Positions 10,385-24,806 are shown, numbered from the stretch's first letter. The stretch: DNA of 64,000 nt from Fasciola hepatica (GCA_948099385.1 CANUEZ040000198.1:1874501-1938500), one strand, 5' to 3'. Numbers and translations: made by a program. The notes: generated by a model not told the origin, from the sequence alone.

Positions 10385-13300
10385 ACTGAATTACTTCGTG
10401 GGTGACAACTGACTATCTCACACTTGTCATCTACGATCACACATACGCACACACATCGTACACAAAATGCAGCCAACATTTCCAATGAATCTGCGAGGCT
10501 TCTGTGCCTGGATTGCCACTACGAAAATTATGCTCAAAATTGGTCGTGGAAGAATACTTGTGTTCGGTTAAAATTTCTTAGAACAAAATATGAAAGATAG
10601 ACCAAGGTGTGAACTAACTTATGTTGTCCCCAAACACAAGTTGTTAATCCGTGTGCCATTCAAATGAGATGTCACGTCGGATCACACAGTTGGATGCTCA
10701 ACATGTGCCGAGATGGAAAAGATCAACTCAATTCGTTTTTTAGCTGCTAACTTCAGATTATTAAAACAGCCCTATCTCAAAAATCATGTATTTGTATGAC
10801 AAATAGCCGTCAGATAGTACGGCTCACTGAAGATATAACCGAAGTCCTATAAGGAAGAAACCTGATTGAGTACAACCAGTTAACCGTCGACTACCTTCTC
10901 ATATTGAAGTAAAACCTAGCTTGACGGTCGTTCTCCCTATCCGATACCTTTGAGCAAGCCCGAACACAGTTTTCTTGATTCTCGACTTCAAAACGCTATT
11001 CGTTCCACATACACAGTTACTGTGTGAAAAAGTCGTATACTATTACCTCTTACATAGCCAGGAATTTGTTTGTGATCAACTAGTCGTTGACCAATGAGGA
11101 AGTGGCCTGCAAAGGTATATTACCAAACCGGCACCATTTCCATTTGAATTTTCCCATGATGAATGTTTAGCCAACAACGACCGAATTATCTGTCTGCCAT
11201 GCACGCTGCTCACCGATTCTGACCTCGTGTGGAACTGGAATATGTTGCGGTGAGTATGCTGCAAGCAGACACGCTGGTGTTCTAATAACGAAAGCGTGGA
11301 ATGCCGTTGGTGCACTCACTGAGACTTGGGCTTTTGGCGTTTCTGTGTAATTATAAACGAAACATTTTGCTAGACAGAAGCGAACACGTGTGAACATCAA
11401 CTGCATGATTTTATATTTCAAGAAATGAGAAAGTGTCACGACTTTGTTGCAACGGTGATCAGAAAACGTCAGAGTTGTGGATCAAGTGAAAGGTGACAGG
11501 CTGCAAACTATATCTCGGAATATAACTTGCTTGAAATGAGTGCCATTTTGGAGATTTCCCTTGTTATCAGATTCAGCTGATGTTCGTACATTTTTGTCCT
11601 GTCACCGCTCCAGTTTCTCATTATCTTCTATGAATAGTAACTGCAAGGTGATTACCATCTCAATCAGAGGCAGTTACGAATATGCATCTGAAAATAGTCG
11701 TTCCTGAGGATAATTATCCAACCCGGTGAAACAAATAATAACAAACAATTAAGGAGCAAGTTGGTCTTCGGAAATCGGACCTTATCTTCAACCAAACTGG
11801 AAGACAGCATCACATTTCAGCTGGTAAGATATTATTATTCGTTTTCTGGAATGTTCATTTGGTTGGGATGTGTTTGTTTGTTGAACTGTTTAGCTTCGAT
11901 GAAGACAAAGATGTGTTCATAGTATGCAAAACGACATCCGAGGCTTTGCATACTTTTGGTGAGTGATGAGAGGGGTGAACCTCAATTTTCAAACAAACTG
12001 GGATAGCGAAAATCAAAAGCCTACAGACTGTTTCCACTGCATTTTTATTCAATATCCTTGGTCTACTTCCCAAAAACGATTATCCCTGAGATAAAACCCT
12101 CTTGCTGGAAATGTACTGCGAATAGGCATAGTGTAGTAGGCAAGGATCAGTGTATTCCGCCGAGGTTGCTCGTGTTCGATTTGCAAAATACAAAATACAG
12201 AAAACTCCATGAGCACGAAGGCTCAGTAGGTGTATCAACAGGATCCTACACTTACATATATCTACCACTAATATAGCTGCCAACAGCCTGCTCAATACAA
12301 TAGCTAGTGGACAGCATGAGGTAACTAGCTTGACGCTGAACTGGAGCAACTCGCTGCACGCCAATGAGGTCAACTGATCACAGGCTCAATCAATTGAAAA
12401 TCACTATTTTGAAGTGCTCTTTTCATTCCTAGTTTGTTATTCGGCGAACAAAATTCATACATATCCCTCCAGCGATTATTGATCTATTTTGCTTTGCAAA
12501 TTTCTATCTTGTCGAAACCCATCCAACTAAGTTTTCCCAGACAGTTACTCCGTCGTCCATACCTTTCTAAAGTAGGATTCCTCGTTTGCTTCCCGTCGTC
12601 CGCTACGCTCTACACGTCTTATACAATTTCCACTCCTCCCATTGACCGCATATCTTCCATTCCAAATTTCGCTTCTGGTTCATTACTTTCAATCTATCCT
12701 ACTTTCCAAATTCCGAGATTATCATCTTTTGGTATCACGTCTCAAAGCAACAATCATAAACCTTCGATCTTTTTCTCTGAACAGACCTACGTGGACATTC
12801 CACCACTACTTTCTCTATGATTCCAAAGATCATGCGACCAGTTCAGTCTGAAATTCTGATAGTTTTCCCGCGTTCATTCTTTCAAATCCATTCTTTTACA
12901 TGCCGTTCCGTACCTCTGAAACCGATTTTGTTTGTGCTGATGCTAGACCAGAGTTCTTACGAAGAAGGTTCGCAGAGTTCTGTCTTTCCATTGGGAGCTT
13001 AACATGATCTACCCAAAGAAGGACTTCCAAATTCACCCAAAAGGCTGCATTGGGTTGCGTGCTCACCGGTCGCACTTTTTACTGTCTGTCATCACAAAGT
13101 ATTGTTGTTCTCATTACCGACGTTCGCAAGCATTTGTGATATGCGCAACTTGTACCTACTTACTAACAACCTATTTCTCCTACATCTGCTTTGTCCACAG
13201 TGATGGAAGTTGTGGTCGCGAAACAACGCTCGGTGGATCTGAAATTCCATGCAATATTACGTGATCAACCCAAGAACAAATTCCTTATTAAATAACTGGA

Positions 13301-13533
13301 TGCATTTTTCTCCATTCGTGGTTTCGTTGATCATGCCATCCTCAAAAAGAGTGACCGTGGGTTATTGCACTCCGTATTTACAAGCGTCATGCAATTTGTG
13401 ACAGTAAATGCACTGGATTGAAATTGTTCTCAAAAGTTCGTGGCATGAACCACATTATTATGATCCCTCTAAATGCAAAACAATCAAATAGACAGAAGCG
13501 AATTCACTCGTATTTTTTGAATCGAGGAGGAAA

Positions 13534-13606
13534 CACAGTGAGCCAGATGGGAGCCGGTGGTCTGCTGATTACTGGACAGATGCTCTACCAGCTAAACTAG
13601 CGTAGT
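13534..13606 (-). pseudogene. tRNA-like relic (left copy)
   Basis: Mirror of 21454-21526; the features are described there. Confidence 0.45.
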
Positions 13607-14756
13607 ACAACCAATCGGGTTTGAATACCACATGTAAATTGTGCATAACCAATAACCAAACGTATCAGGTCAGGTTAGCATCTCGCGTAAATTAGTGGCG
13701 TTGGGTTGATTTGGAGCATTCACACTCCAGCTGCAATCGGATTATCACATTCGGCCAACGAATTGTCTGCATTGTTTCGTCTGACCAACTAACCAAATAA
13801 ACTGTTTCTCAATATGGGCAATAACCAGCAGGCTATACAGTTTCTCGTACAATGAAAATTCGCAATTGGCGAGAGATGTGATAAAATGTCCACAATGATA
13901 AAAGAAACCAGTAGGTCAACTAGAGGTTACGGAATGTCACTTCATACGAACTGCTTTTTCCTCGGAGCTAATCACCGAAGTATTACACCAGCTGTTGGGC
14001 TGCCTTTAATCATGGTCGTTCTTGTCGACGGTGTGATATCGACAAAACTCTGAACAAAGCAGTAGTCGATAGTATGAAGTCGAAATTACAGTATAAATGA
14101 AGGTAAACTTGTTTCTCTTAGTATGCGGTCATAAGCATCGTTCAGTATGGTGAAGACTGGAACGGGTCTTTCCCTTAGTCACGTCTTATGCATTTAGAAA
14201 TCAAAACTGCGCTTTAATGTTTCGCATGAAAAACACGGAAATCAGACTGATATTGTTCTGGGTTCGCAGTTATAGGTGTACATAAAGCAAGCTTTCCACT
14301 GAGATGTAAAATATCATGGGATATTGGAAAAAACCCCACAGGAGGTGAGAAAAGAACTTCCTTGGTATATGAACTGTTCCAACAATGTTGCACATTTGTT
14401 CATCGCTCGTTTATTCAGGGAGACCGATGGGGAGCATGTTTGGCAAGTGGGAAAAATCAAAAAGCAACTCACTGTACAAGTAGCTATGGTAAAGACCTTA
14501 AAATCATGACAAGAATCCTACTTAGATATCCGAACAATACGAATGTGAACCCCAATAGGGGTAAAGCACATTAGATTCGGAAAATTGCTTGCAAGTGATT
14601 CTGTCTAAATTCGCCCGGGCAAACTTTCCGAATCCCACTTAGAACATTCACCTCACGTGGAAAATCCACCACTTTATGGTGTAAAACTTGAACTGGAGGA
14701 ACTTACCTACAAGTTGATCTGAGAAAAGTCCAGGCCTAGAATGTTACCACAGGTTC

Positions 14757-14900
14757 TGATGTTTGAACAATTGTGGGCACTATTTTTGTTGTCTGTATCC
14801 CTTATGCTTCTAGTAGTATATGTTGTGTCGCACCGGTATGCTGGGGAGACGGTGAGATAGAGTTTGTTCACCTACCTGTATTTACCGAATGTGTTCTGTG
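14757..14900 (+). repeat. Dispersed repeat copy (left arm)
   Basis: About 60-65% similar by eye to 18055-18187 in the spacer; shared blocks include ATTTTTGTTG.CT.TATCCCT and CTAGT..TATAT..TGT. It is probably part of an old interspersed element present in both arm and spacer. Its family is not identified. Confidence 0.5.
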
Positions 14901-16869
14901 TGATTGTCCCATAGTCGTGGGCCTATTTGTATTGGTAAACCTGGCATTAATAGCAAAACTCTCTTACTGATGATACCTCCATTTAGACCACAATATTAGG
15001 TAGCTAATGTTAACGTCATATTCCAAATAAATCATATCGCAATATTGACAATTCAGCGCTAATGAAATCAATCCTGTTTGGTTTTGGGACCAGTCTACAC
15101 ATAGTTTACTCCGAAAGAAACTTACAAGAATGTATTGAAAATTATTCATTGTCTTCCAAACGGCCCTCTTTTTCTGATATTAAGATAGACAACATCGGTT
15201 TAGTGATTTCGAAAACAGGATATTCATTAGACAATGCACACAATGCAAATAAATTGTTCCTCAAAGCCACAAATACGCTTGCTTGGTTTATCAAAACATA
15301 CGATCCGGCATTCGTTTTCGAGAAACAAAGCTTATTCAGCAACATATCTATTTACCCAAATTCTCAGTGAACATTTTCTTTGAAGGGATACTGACTGACA
15401 AGAATCCTTGAAGCGCACGAGGAATCACCATTCTGTACGAGAAATGAACCGAATACCGAAGGAACCGCGTTAAGTAGGAAATACTAGGAAGGTATAAAGT
15501 TTTGTTCCATGTTATCAACTGGTTCCAAAGAACCTCCGCATTATTGCAAAATCACATTTTCAATACCCGTTGGAGTTATTTACGTGTATCATTGAAATTT
15601 GGCGGGTGATATTTGTCACTCTGCTCACTCAGGGAAATTCAGCAAATAATGGTTCCATAGATAATTTTCTTGGACATCAGTTACATACAACACGTACACG
15701 TATTGACCCATAACCTTAGAATTACATACGTGTGTCCGAAATTCCAAGAAAACCGTTCTCTTTTATGAGTTCTTCTCTTGGGATTTTTTATATTGCACCA
15801 AACTAAAATTGGACAGAGAGAATTTTGGATACGTTTCTCTGATTCAAGCCTGTGATCTTATCTAAACTGTGTAACATTGACAATCAGCGAGAACTGCCCT
15901 TGTTTGAAAATCCAAATGTAGAAAAGCATCGAAAATGAGTGATTTCTGATTGGCGCAGATTGAACTAGTCTGATGAAGAACCCCTTTGTTTCATTCGAAA
16001 TGCATGACTTTGAAATCAAGGTCGCATTAGCATCGTCCGTTCAACTTCCGTTTTGTCTTTGTTTTGATGAAGATATCTTTATTCAGACAAGAGAGATTTT
16101 GCTAATTTAAAAACCGACTGAGGTCAAAATAGCATGATTAATGGGACACGGGTTTTGCATTTTCGTTGGTCCTTATTTGGGTGTGTTTTATTTTCTATTA
16201 TGTATTTAAAATCATAGCATAGCCCAAACACAAGGGTATCTAAAACCAGCACGTCCAATATCTTGCACACTTGTGAAAACACGCTCAAAAAGGAACAAAC
16301 ATGACAAAGAAAAGACTGCCGGCGTTATTCACCCACAAAAGATGGTCCCATGTTGCAGTGACGAATATATCAAAATGGTATTGCCGATGGTTCCCGCTAC
16401 CAAGTGTACACTCTCTACAGGTCACATTTTTGTTGTGTTCATTTCGAAGAATACTGGGCATGTTTAAATAAAACTGAGATCTTTTGTTGTCGACAGGCGC
16501 TTATGATACGGGAAAGCTAGAGAAAAATCCCGCATGTGTTTGCATTACAATGGAAGTCGTTATCAATGTTATGATATATTCGGATGATAATGATGTGCTC
16601 CTTTGCTTTAACGCTGTTCGAGCATAGCTGATAATTTGAGAGCATCTTCCTGTTTAGATCAAACTAAAATTTGTGCTGTGATATAATCGTAAATTAAATG
16701 AATGTTCATATTCAGGTAGGCAAAATGAGAAAACTACTACTACTACAATGCATCCTAAATGTCTCATTTGGCTTCAAAGGCAACCGACAAAGTGACTATC
16801 TCGTCTTTGGAACCATAACTCGCCGACATCTTTATTGCCAAAAGAGAAATAAAGGATAATCAGAGATAC

Positions 16870-18190
16870 CACAGAAGGAATATCCAGTTACTGCAGGTAT
16901 GCGGACGAAAGTTTTCTTGGACTGACAAATATATTCACAAAGATGTCTCAGTGGAAATTTTCAATCAGGCTCACAAAGTGCTCACTTCCACAAAAGAAGT
17001 GGAATTATGAGAAATTTTTCCATTTTTGGAGACAAATCCCTGGAAAAGTTAGATGAGAAGCTTTTCAACATGGACAGGCTAACACACATATATTTCCAGC
17101 TTCGTGCCTCTAAAGCGCAAACAAGATCTAGTCCGGCCCGTAGGTGGAATATTCAGCCAAAAAGTATCCAAGACATTTGGCACAATTTTCGGAGAGCAAG
17201 AACACGGGAAACCTTCGCCAGACCTAATAATGTGGACCAGGTTGATCAACAAGCCAGTGAACCGGGCACACCGCCATGGCTTCTTCCTTTGTGTATTCCA
17301 TCTTTGTAACGTACTTTCTAGCATTGATGGGAGCAAAACGTCTTCATGGATAGTCAGTATGGTCGGAATAGTTGAAGTGAAATGACACAAGTCACTGACA
17401 CCTCTTCCAGTCCCCTCGACTCTGCATCTTCTTTTTGGTATCCGGAGTAAAAAAGCGTTCAGATGGTGGAATCATTTGGTCTACCAAATATTTATCTCAC
17501 CAAGTGCATTTCGTGTGTAAGTTGCATTAAGTAAGTCACTCCTGTAATACAGCTTCGAATTCATTCAAGCAAATTGAATTTTGTTGGCATTTTACGTATT
17601 AGTTGAAAATGGAACGTATTTTTTTGTATCTTCTAGTAGTTGTTATGGGTTTTAGGCATCGGACCGCTGATTCTCTTGTTCCTAACATTCTGTTCCATTG
17701 ATACAAATTGACAGCATAACAACAATATTTGACAATCCACCAATCATGTTACACACTTTGATGAGATACTATTGGTGCAGTGGGTATATCATTCAAATAC
17801 CGATAAAGGTAATTTTGATATCTTTCTCAATAAATGATTCCTCAACCGTCCCTGTTTGGCATTGGAATGGTTGGTACGCGTCGTTGGCTATTCACTTTCA
17901 GCAATGGCGTCCGACTCCGGTAAGCGGGCTCGGTGAGATCCCAGCTCAAGTCGTAGAATTCAGGATGCACAGTATTTATGTAGTATTCCAATTTCCTATA
18001 TAATTCAGATTCTCAAAAGTGAAACTTCTGTTTCCGGATAATCCTGTACCACACTAGGTGTGAACGATGATCCCTGACACGATTTTTGTTGACTCTATCC
18101 CTCTAGCATCTAGTCCTATATATCGTGTTGTATTGGCATGATTAGGAATCACTGAAAACGAGCTTGTTAGCCAACTTGTGTTTTCCAAAA
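16870..18190. other. Unpaired central spacer of the palindrome (1,321 bp)
   Basis: The arms end at CAGAGATAC (left, 16869) and GTATCTCTG (right, 18191), and the sequence between does not fold back. It contains overlapping frames of up to 103 codons on both strands without recognised domains, plus the dispersed-repeat copy at 18055-18187. No gene is supported. Confidence 0.9.
18055..18187 (+). repeat. Dispersed repeat copy (spacer)
   Basis: Diverged relative of 14757-14900. It abuts the inner edge of the right arm. Confidence 0.5.
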
Positions 18191-20159
18191 GTATCTCTGA
18201 CTATCCTTTATTTCTCTTTTGGCAATAAAGATGTCGGCGAGTTATGGTTCCAAAGACGAGATAGTCACTTTGTCGGTTGCCTTTGAAGCCAAATGAGACA
18301 TTTAGGATGCATTGTAGTAGTAGTAGTTTTCTCATTTTGCCTACCTGAATATGAACATTCATTTAATTTACGATTATATCACAGCACAAATTTTAGTTTG
18401 ATTTAAACAGGAAGATGCTCTCAAATTATCAGCTATGCTCGAACAGCGTTAAAGCAAAGGAGCACATCATTATCATCCGAATATATCATAACATTGATAA
18501 CGACTTCCATTGTAATGCAAACACATGCGGGATTTTTCTCTAGCTTTCCCGTATCATAAGCGCCTGTCGACAACAAAAGATCTCAGTTTTATTTAAACAT
18601 GCCCAGTATTCTTCGAAATGAACACAACAAAAATGTGACCTGTAGAGAGTGTACACTTGGTAGCGGGAACCATCGGCAATACCATTTTGATATATTCGTC
18701 ACTGCAACATGGGACCATCTTTTGTGGGTGAATAACGCCGGCAGTCTTTTCTTTGTCATGTTTGTTCCTTTTTGAGCGTGTTTTCACAAGTGTGCAAGAT
18801 ATTGGACGTGCTGGTTTTAGATACCCTTGTGTTTGGGCTATGCTATGATTTTAAATACATAATAGAAAATAAAACACACCCAAATAAGGACCAACGAAAA
18901 TGCAAAACCCGTGTCCCATTAATCATGCTATTTTGACCTCAGTCGGTTTTTAAATTAGCAAAATCTCTCTTGTCTGAATAAAGATATCTTCATCAAAACA
19001 AAGACAAAACGGAAGTTGAACGGACGATGCTAATGCGACCTTGATTTCAAAGTCATGCATTTCGAATGAAACAAAGGGGTTCTTCATCAGACTAGTTCAA
19101 TCTGCGCCAATCAGAAATCACTCATTTTCGATGCTTTTCTACATTTGGATTTTCAAACAAGGGCAGTTCTCGCTGATTGTCAATGTTACACAGTTTAGAT
19201 AAGATCACAGGCTTGAATCAGAGAAACGTATCCAAAATTCTCTCTGTCCAATTTTAGTTTGGTGCAATATAAAAAATCCCAAGAGAAGAACTCATAAAAG
19301 AGAACGGTTTTCTTGGAATTTCGGACACACGTATGTAATTCTAAGGTTATGGGTCAATACGTGTACGTGTTGTATGTAACTGATGTCCAAGAAAATTATC
19401 TATGGAACCATTATTTGCTGAATTTCCCTGAGTGAGCAGAGTGACAAATATCACCCGCCAAATTTCAATGATACACGTAAATAACTCCAACGGGTATTGA
19501 AAATGTGATTTTGCAATAATGCGGAGGTTCTTTGGAACCAGTTGATAACATGGAACAAAACTTTATACCTTCCTAGTATTTCCTACTTAACGCGGTTCCT
19601 TCGGTATTCGGTTCATTTCTCGTACAGAATGGTGATTCCTCGTGCGCTTCAAGGATTCTTGTCAGTCAGTATCCCTTCAAAGAAAATGTTCACTGAGAAT
19701 TTGGGTAAATAGATATGTTGCTGAATAAGCTTTGTTTCTCGAAAACGAATGCCGGATCGTATGTTTTGATAAACCAAGCAAGCGTATTTGTGGCTTTGAG
19801 GAACAATTTATTTGCATTGTGTGCATTGTCTAATGAATATCCTGTTTTCGAAATCACTAAACCGATGTTGTCTATCTTAATATCAGAAAAAGAGGGCCGT
19901 TTGGAAGACAATGAATAATTTTCAATACATTCTTGTAAGTTTCTTTCGGAGTAAACTATGTGTAGACTGGTCCCAAAACCAAACAGGATTGATTTCATTA
20001 GCGCTGAATTGTCAATATTGCGATATGATTTATTTGGAATATGACGTTAACATTAGCTACCTAATATTGTGGTCTAAATGGAGGTATCATCAGTAAGAGA
20101 GTTTTGCTATTAATGCCAGGTTTACCAATACAAATAGGCCCACGACTATGGGACAATCA

Positions 20160-20303
20160 CACAGAACACATTCGGTAAATACAGGTAGGTGAACAAACTC
20201 TATCTCACCGTCTCCCCAGCATACCGGTGCGACACAACATATATTACTAGAAGCATAAGGGATACAGACAACAAAAATAGTGCCCACAATTGTTCAAACA
20301 TCA
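20160..20303 (-). repeat. Dispersed repeat copy (right arm)
   Basis: Mirror of 14757-14900, with at least one substitution (near 20245). Confidence 0.5.
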
Positions 20304-21453
20304 GAACCTGTGGTAACATTCTAGGCCTGGACTTTTCTCAGATCAACTTGTAGGTAAGTTCCTCCAGTTCAAGTTTTACACCATAAAGTGGTGGATTTTC
20401 CACGTGAGGTGAATGTTCTAAGTGGGATTCGGAAAGTTTGCCCGGGCGAATTTAGACAGAATCACTTGCAAGCAATTTTCCGAATCTAATGTGCTTTACC
20501 CCTATTGGGGTTCACATTCGTATTGTTCGGATATCTAAGTAGGATTCTTGTCATGATTTTAAGGTCTTTACCATAGCTACTTGTACAGTGAGTTGCTTTT
20601 TGATTTTTCCCACTTGCCAAACATGCTCCCCATCGGTCTCCCTGAATAAACGAGCGATGAACAAATGTGCAACATTGTTGGAACAGTTCATATACCAAGG
20701 AAGTTCTTTTCTCACCTCCTGTGGGGTTTTTTCCAATATCCCATGATATTTTACATCTCAGTGGAAAGCTTGCTTTATGTACACCTATAACTGCGAACCC
20801 AGAACAATATCAGTCTGATTTCCGTGTTTTTCATGCGAAACATTAAAGCGCAGTTTTGATTTCTAAATGCATAAGACGTGACTAAGGGAAAGACCCGTTC
20901 CAGTCTTCACCATACTGAACGATGCTTATGACCGCATACTAAGAGAAACAAGTTTACCTTCATTTATACTGTAATTTCGACTTCATACTATCGACTACTG
21001 CTTTGTTCAGAGTTTTGTCGATATCACACCGTCGACAAGAACGACCATGATTAAAGGCAGCCCAACAGCTGGTGTAATACTTCGGTGATTAGCTCCGAGG
21101 AAAAAGCAGTTCGTATGAAGTGACATTCCGTAACCTCTAGTTGACCTACTGGTTTCTTTTATCATTGTGGACATTTTATCACATCTCTCGCCAATTGCGA
21201 ATTTTCATTGTACGAGAAACTGTATAGCCTGCTGGTTATTGCCCATATTGAGAAACAGTTTATTTGGTTAGTTGGTCAGACGAAACAATGCAGACAATTC
21301 GTTGGCCGAATGTGATAATCCGATTGCAGCTGGAGTGTGAATGCTCCAAATCAACCCAACGCCACTAATTTACGCGAGATGCTAACCTGACCTGATACGT
21401 TTGGTTATTGGTTATGCACAATTTACATGTGGTATTCAAACCCGATTGGTTGT

Positions 21454-21526
21454 ACTACGCTAGTTTAGCTGGTAGAGCATCTGTCCAGTAATCAGCAGAC
21501 CACCGGCTCCCATCTGGCTCACTGTG
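21454..21526 (+). pseudogene. tRNA-like relic (right copy)
   Basis: TAGTTTAGCTGG (21461-21472) followed by TAGAGCATCTG closely resembles the tRNA D arm and A box, and the D stem can pair with wobbles. The T arm (ACCGG, a 7-base loop, CTGGC) pairs at four of five positions, with a weak B box GGCTCCCATCT at 21505-21515. The anticodon stem has mismatches, position 33 is C rather than T, and the acceptor stem does not pair. It is therefore a tRNA pseudogene or SINE head, not a working tRNA. Confidence 0.45.
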
Positions 21527-24500
21527 TTTCCTCCTCGATTCAAAAAATACGAGTGAATTCGCTTCTGTCTATTTGATTGTTTTGCATTTAGAGGGATCAT
21601 AATAATGTGGTTCATGCCACGAACTTTTGAGAACAATTTCAATCCAGTGCATTTACTGTCACAAATTGCATGACGCTTGTAAATACGGAGTGCAATAACC
21701 CACGGTCACTCTTTTTGAGGATGGCATGATCAACGAAACCACGAATGGAGAAAAATGCATCCAGTTATTTAATAAGGAATTTGTTCTTGGGTTGATCACG
21801 TAATATTGCATGGAATTTCAGATCCACCGAGCGTTGTTTCGCGACCACAACTTCCATCACTGTGGACAAAGCAGATGTAGGAGAAATAGGTTGTTAGTAA
21901 GTAGGTACAAGTTGCGCATATCACAAATGCTTGCGAACGTCGGTAATGAGAACAACAATACTTTGTGATGACAGACAGTAAAAAGTGCGACCGGTGAGCA
22001 CGCAACCCAATGCAGCCTTTTGGGTGAATTTGGAAGTCCTTCTTTGGGTAGATCATGTTAAGCTCCCAATGGAAAGACAGAACTCTGCGAACCTTCTTCG
22101 TAAGAACTCTGGTCTAGCATCAGCACAAACAAAATCGGTTTCAGAGGTACGGAACGGCATGTAAAAGAATGGATTTGAAAGAATGAACGCGGGAAAACTA
22201 TCAGAATTTCAGACTGAACTGGTCGCATGATCTTTGGAATCATAGAGAAAGTAGTGGTGGAATGTCCACGTAGGTCTGTTCAGAGAAAAAGATCGAAGGT
22301 TTATGATTGTTGCTTTGAGACGTGATACCAAAAGATGATAATCTCGGAATTTGGAAAGTAGGATAGATTGAAAGTAATGAACCAGAAGCGAAATTTGGAA
22401 TGGAAGATATGCGGTCAATGGGAGGAGTGGAAATTGTATAAGACGTGTAGAGCGTAGCGGACGACGGGAAGCAAACGAGGAATCCTACTTTAGAAAGGTA
22501 TGGACGACGGAGTAACTGTCTGGGAAAACTTAGTTGGATGGGTTTCGACAAGATAGAAATTTGCAAAGCAAAATAGATCAATAATCGCTGGAGGGATATG
22601 TATGAATTTTGTTCGCCGAATAACAAACTAGGAATGAAAAGAGCACTTCAAAATAGTGATTTTCAATTGATTGAGCCTGTGATCAGTTGACCTCATTGGC
22701 GTGCAGCGAGTTGCTCCAGTTCAGCGTCAAGCTAGTTACCTCATGCTGTCCACTAGCTATTGTATTGAGCAGGCTGTTGGCAGCTATATTAGTGGTAGAT
22801 ATATGTAAGTGTAGGATCCTGTTGATACACCTACTGAGCCTTCGTGCTCATGGAGTTTTCTGTATTTTGTATTTTGCAAATCGAACACGAGCAACCTCGG
22901 CGGAATACACTGATCCTTGCCTACTACACTATGCCTATTCGCAGTACATTTCCAGCAAGAGGGTTTTATCTCAGGGATAATCGTTTTTGGGAAGTAGACC
23001 AAGGATATTGAATAAAAATGCAGTGGAAACAGTCTGTAGGCTTTTGATTTTCGCTATCCCAGTTTGTTTGAAAATTGAGGTTCACCCCTCTCATCACTCA
23101 CCAAAAGTATGCAAAGCCTCGGATGTCGTTTTGCATACTATGAACACATCTTTGTCTTCATCGAAGCTAAACAGTTCAACAAACAAACACATCCCAACCA
23201 AATGAACATTCCAGAAAACGAATAATAATATCTTACCAGCTGAAATGTGATGCTGTCTTCCAGTTTGGTTGAAGATAAGGTCCGATTTCCGAAGACCAAC
23301 TTGCTCCTTAATTGTTTGTTATTATTTGTTTCACCGGGTTGGATAATTATCCTCAGGAACGACTATTTTCAGATGCATATTCGTAACTGCCTCTGATTGA
23401 GATGGTAATCACCTTGCAGTTACTATTCATAGAAGATAATGAGAAACTGGAGCGGTGACAGGACAAAAATGTACGAACATCAGCTGAATCTGATAACAAG
23501 GGAAATCTCCAAAATGGCACTCATTTCAAGCAAGTTATATTCCGAGATATAGTTTGCAGCCTGTCACCTTTCACTTGATCCACAACTCTGACGTTTTCTG
23601 ATCACCGTTGCAACAAAGTCGTGACACTTTCTCATTTCTTGAAATATAAAATCATGCAGTTGATGTTCACACGTGTTCGCTTCTGTCTAGCAAAATGTTT
23701 CGTTTATAATTACACAGAAACGCCAAAAGCCCAAGTCTCAGTGAGTGCACCAACGGCATTCCACGCTTTTGTTATTAGAACACCAGCGTGTCTGCTTGCA
23801 GCATACTCACCGCAACATATTCCAGTTCCACACGAGGTCAGAATCGGTGAGCAGCGTGCATGGCAGACAGATAATTCGGTCGTTGTTGGCTAAACATTCA
23901 TCATGGGAAAATTCAAATGGAAATGGTGCCGGTTTGGTAATATACCTTTGCAGGCCACTTCCTCATTGGTCAACGACTAGTTGATCACAAACAAATTCCT
24001 GGCTATGTAAGAGGTAATAGTATACGACTTTTTCACACAGTAACTGTGTATGTGGAACGAATAGCGTTTTGAAGTCGAGAATCAAGAAAACTGTGTTCGG
24101 GCTTGCTCAAAGGTATCGGATAGGGAGAACGACCGTCAAGCTAGGTTTTACTTCAATATGAGAAGGTAGTCGACGGTTAACTGGTTGTACTCAATCAGGT
24201 TTCTTCCTTATAGGACTTCGGTTATATCTTCAGTGAGCCGTACTATCTGACGGCTATTTGTCATACAAATACATGATTTTTGAGATAGGGCTGTTTTAAT
24301 AATCTGAAGTTAGCAGCTAAAAAACGAATTGAGTTGATCTTTTCCATCTCGGCACATGTTGAGCATCCAACTGTGTGATCCGACGTGACATCTCATTTGA
24401 ATGGCACACGGATTAACAACTTGTGTTTGGGGACAACATAAGTTAGTTCACACCTTGGTCTATCTTTCATATTTTGTTCTAAGAAATTTTAACCGAACAC

Positions 24501-24675
24501 AAGTATTCTTCCACGACCAATTTTGAGCATAATTTTCGTAGTGGCAATCCAGGCACAGAAGCCTCGCAGATTCATTGGAAATGTTGGCTGCATTTTGTGT
24601 ACGATGTGTGTGCGTATGTGTGATCGTAGATGACAAGTGTGAGATAGTCAGTTGTCACCCACGAAGTAATTCAGT

Positions 24676-24806
24676 ACTGGAGTCTATAAAGAATCGAGGC
24701 TCCTTATGCCATCCACTTTCGGAACAATCAGGTCATATGTGTCTACCAATCCACGGTTATATGGAATATCCAAGACCGATAAAAAGTTATACCTCAGAAA
24801 CCAATT
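24676..24806 (+). other. Right-arm-specific tract copied from the 29.3-kb repeat
   Basis: This 131-bp tract replaces 103 bp of the left arm. It is the same sequence as left 5646-5776 and right 29312-29442 (reverse strand) and is contiguous with inverted-repeat copy B, so in the right arm the inverted pair is longer. It shares a T with the right-arm source copy where the left-arm copy has C (5757), which fits copying within the right arm. Confidence 0.85.

Larger units (their letters stand above)
1237..16869 (+). repeat. Left arm of giant palindrome (15.6 kb)
   Basis: The arm is the reverse complement of 18191-33852. Paired positions sum to 35089 at the outer edge, 35088 from about 1311 to 10281, and 35060 from 10385 to the inner end. 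Identity looks above 99%; differences I saw include single bases near 1709, 5757, 8951 and 14815 and one replaced tract (10282-10384). Identity stops sharply at both ends. The arm carries the gene head (2931-3026), Penelope-like debris, an 832-bp direct repeat pair and an inverted repeat pair. Large near-identical palindromes are typical of sex chromosomes and of loci under arm-to-arm gene conversion. A mis-assembly must also be considered. Confidence 0.95.
10385..16869. other. No gene recognised; inner part of left arm
   Basis: The longest frames here are 128 codons or fewer, lack recognisable domains, and occur on both strands, mirrored in the right arm (18191-24675). Supported items are a tRNA-like relic (13534-13606, minus) and a dispersed-repeat copy (14757-14900). 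A few isolated AG...GT pairs occur and are not convincing alone. Confidence 0.65.

Noticed and set aside
15062..15370. 102-codon frame (mirrored at 19690-19998) as a gene
   Set aside because: No recognisable domain, no splice or promoter context, and antisense frames of similar length occur in the same place.
16870..18190. Coding gene in the spacer (frames of up to 103 codons)
   Set aside because: Overlapping frames on both strands, none with a recognised motif. A tRNA-like look around 17910-17950 was too weak to call.
24575..24625. Short Cys/Val-rich hydrophobic start near a TG-rich run
   Set aside because: Composition comes from alternating TG; no donor or conserved continuation.
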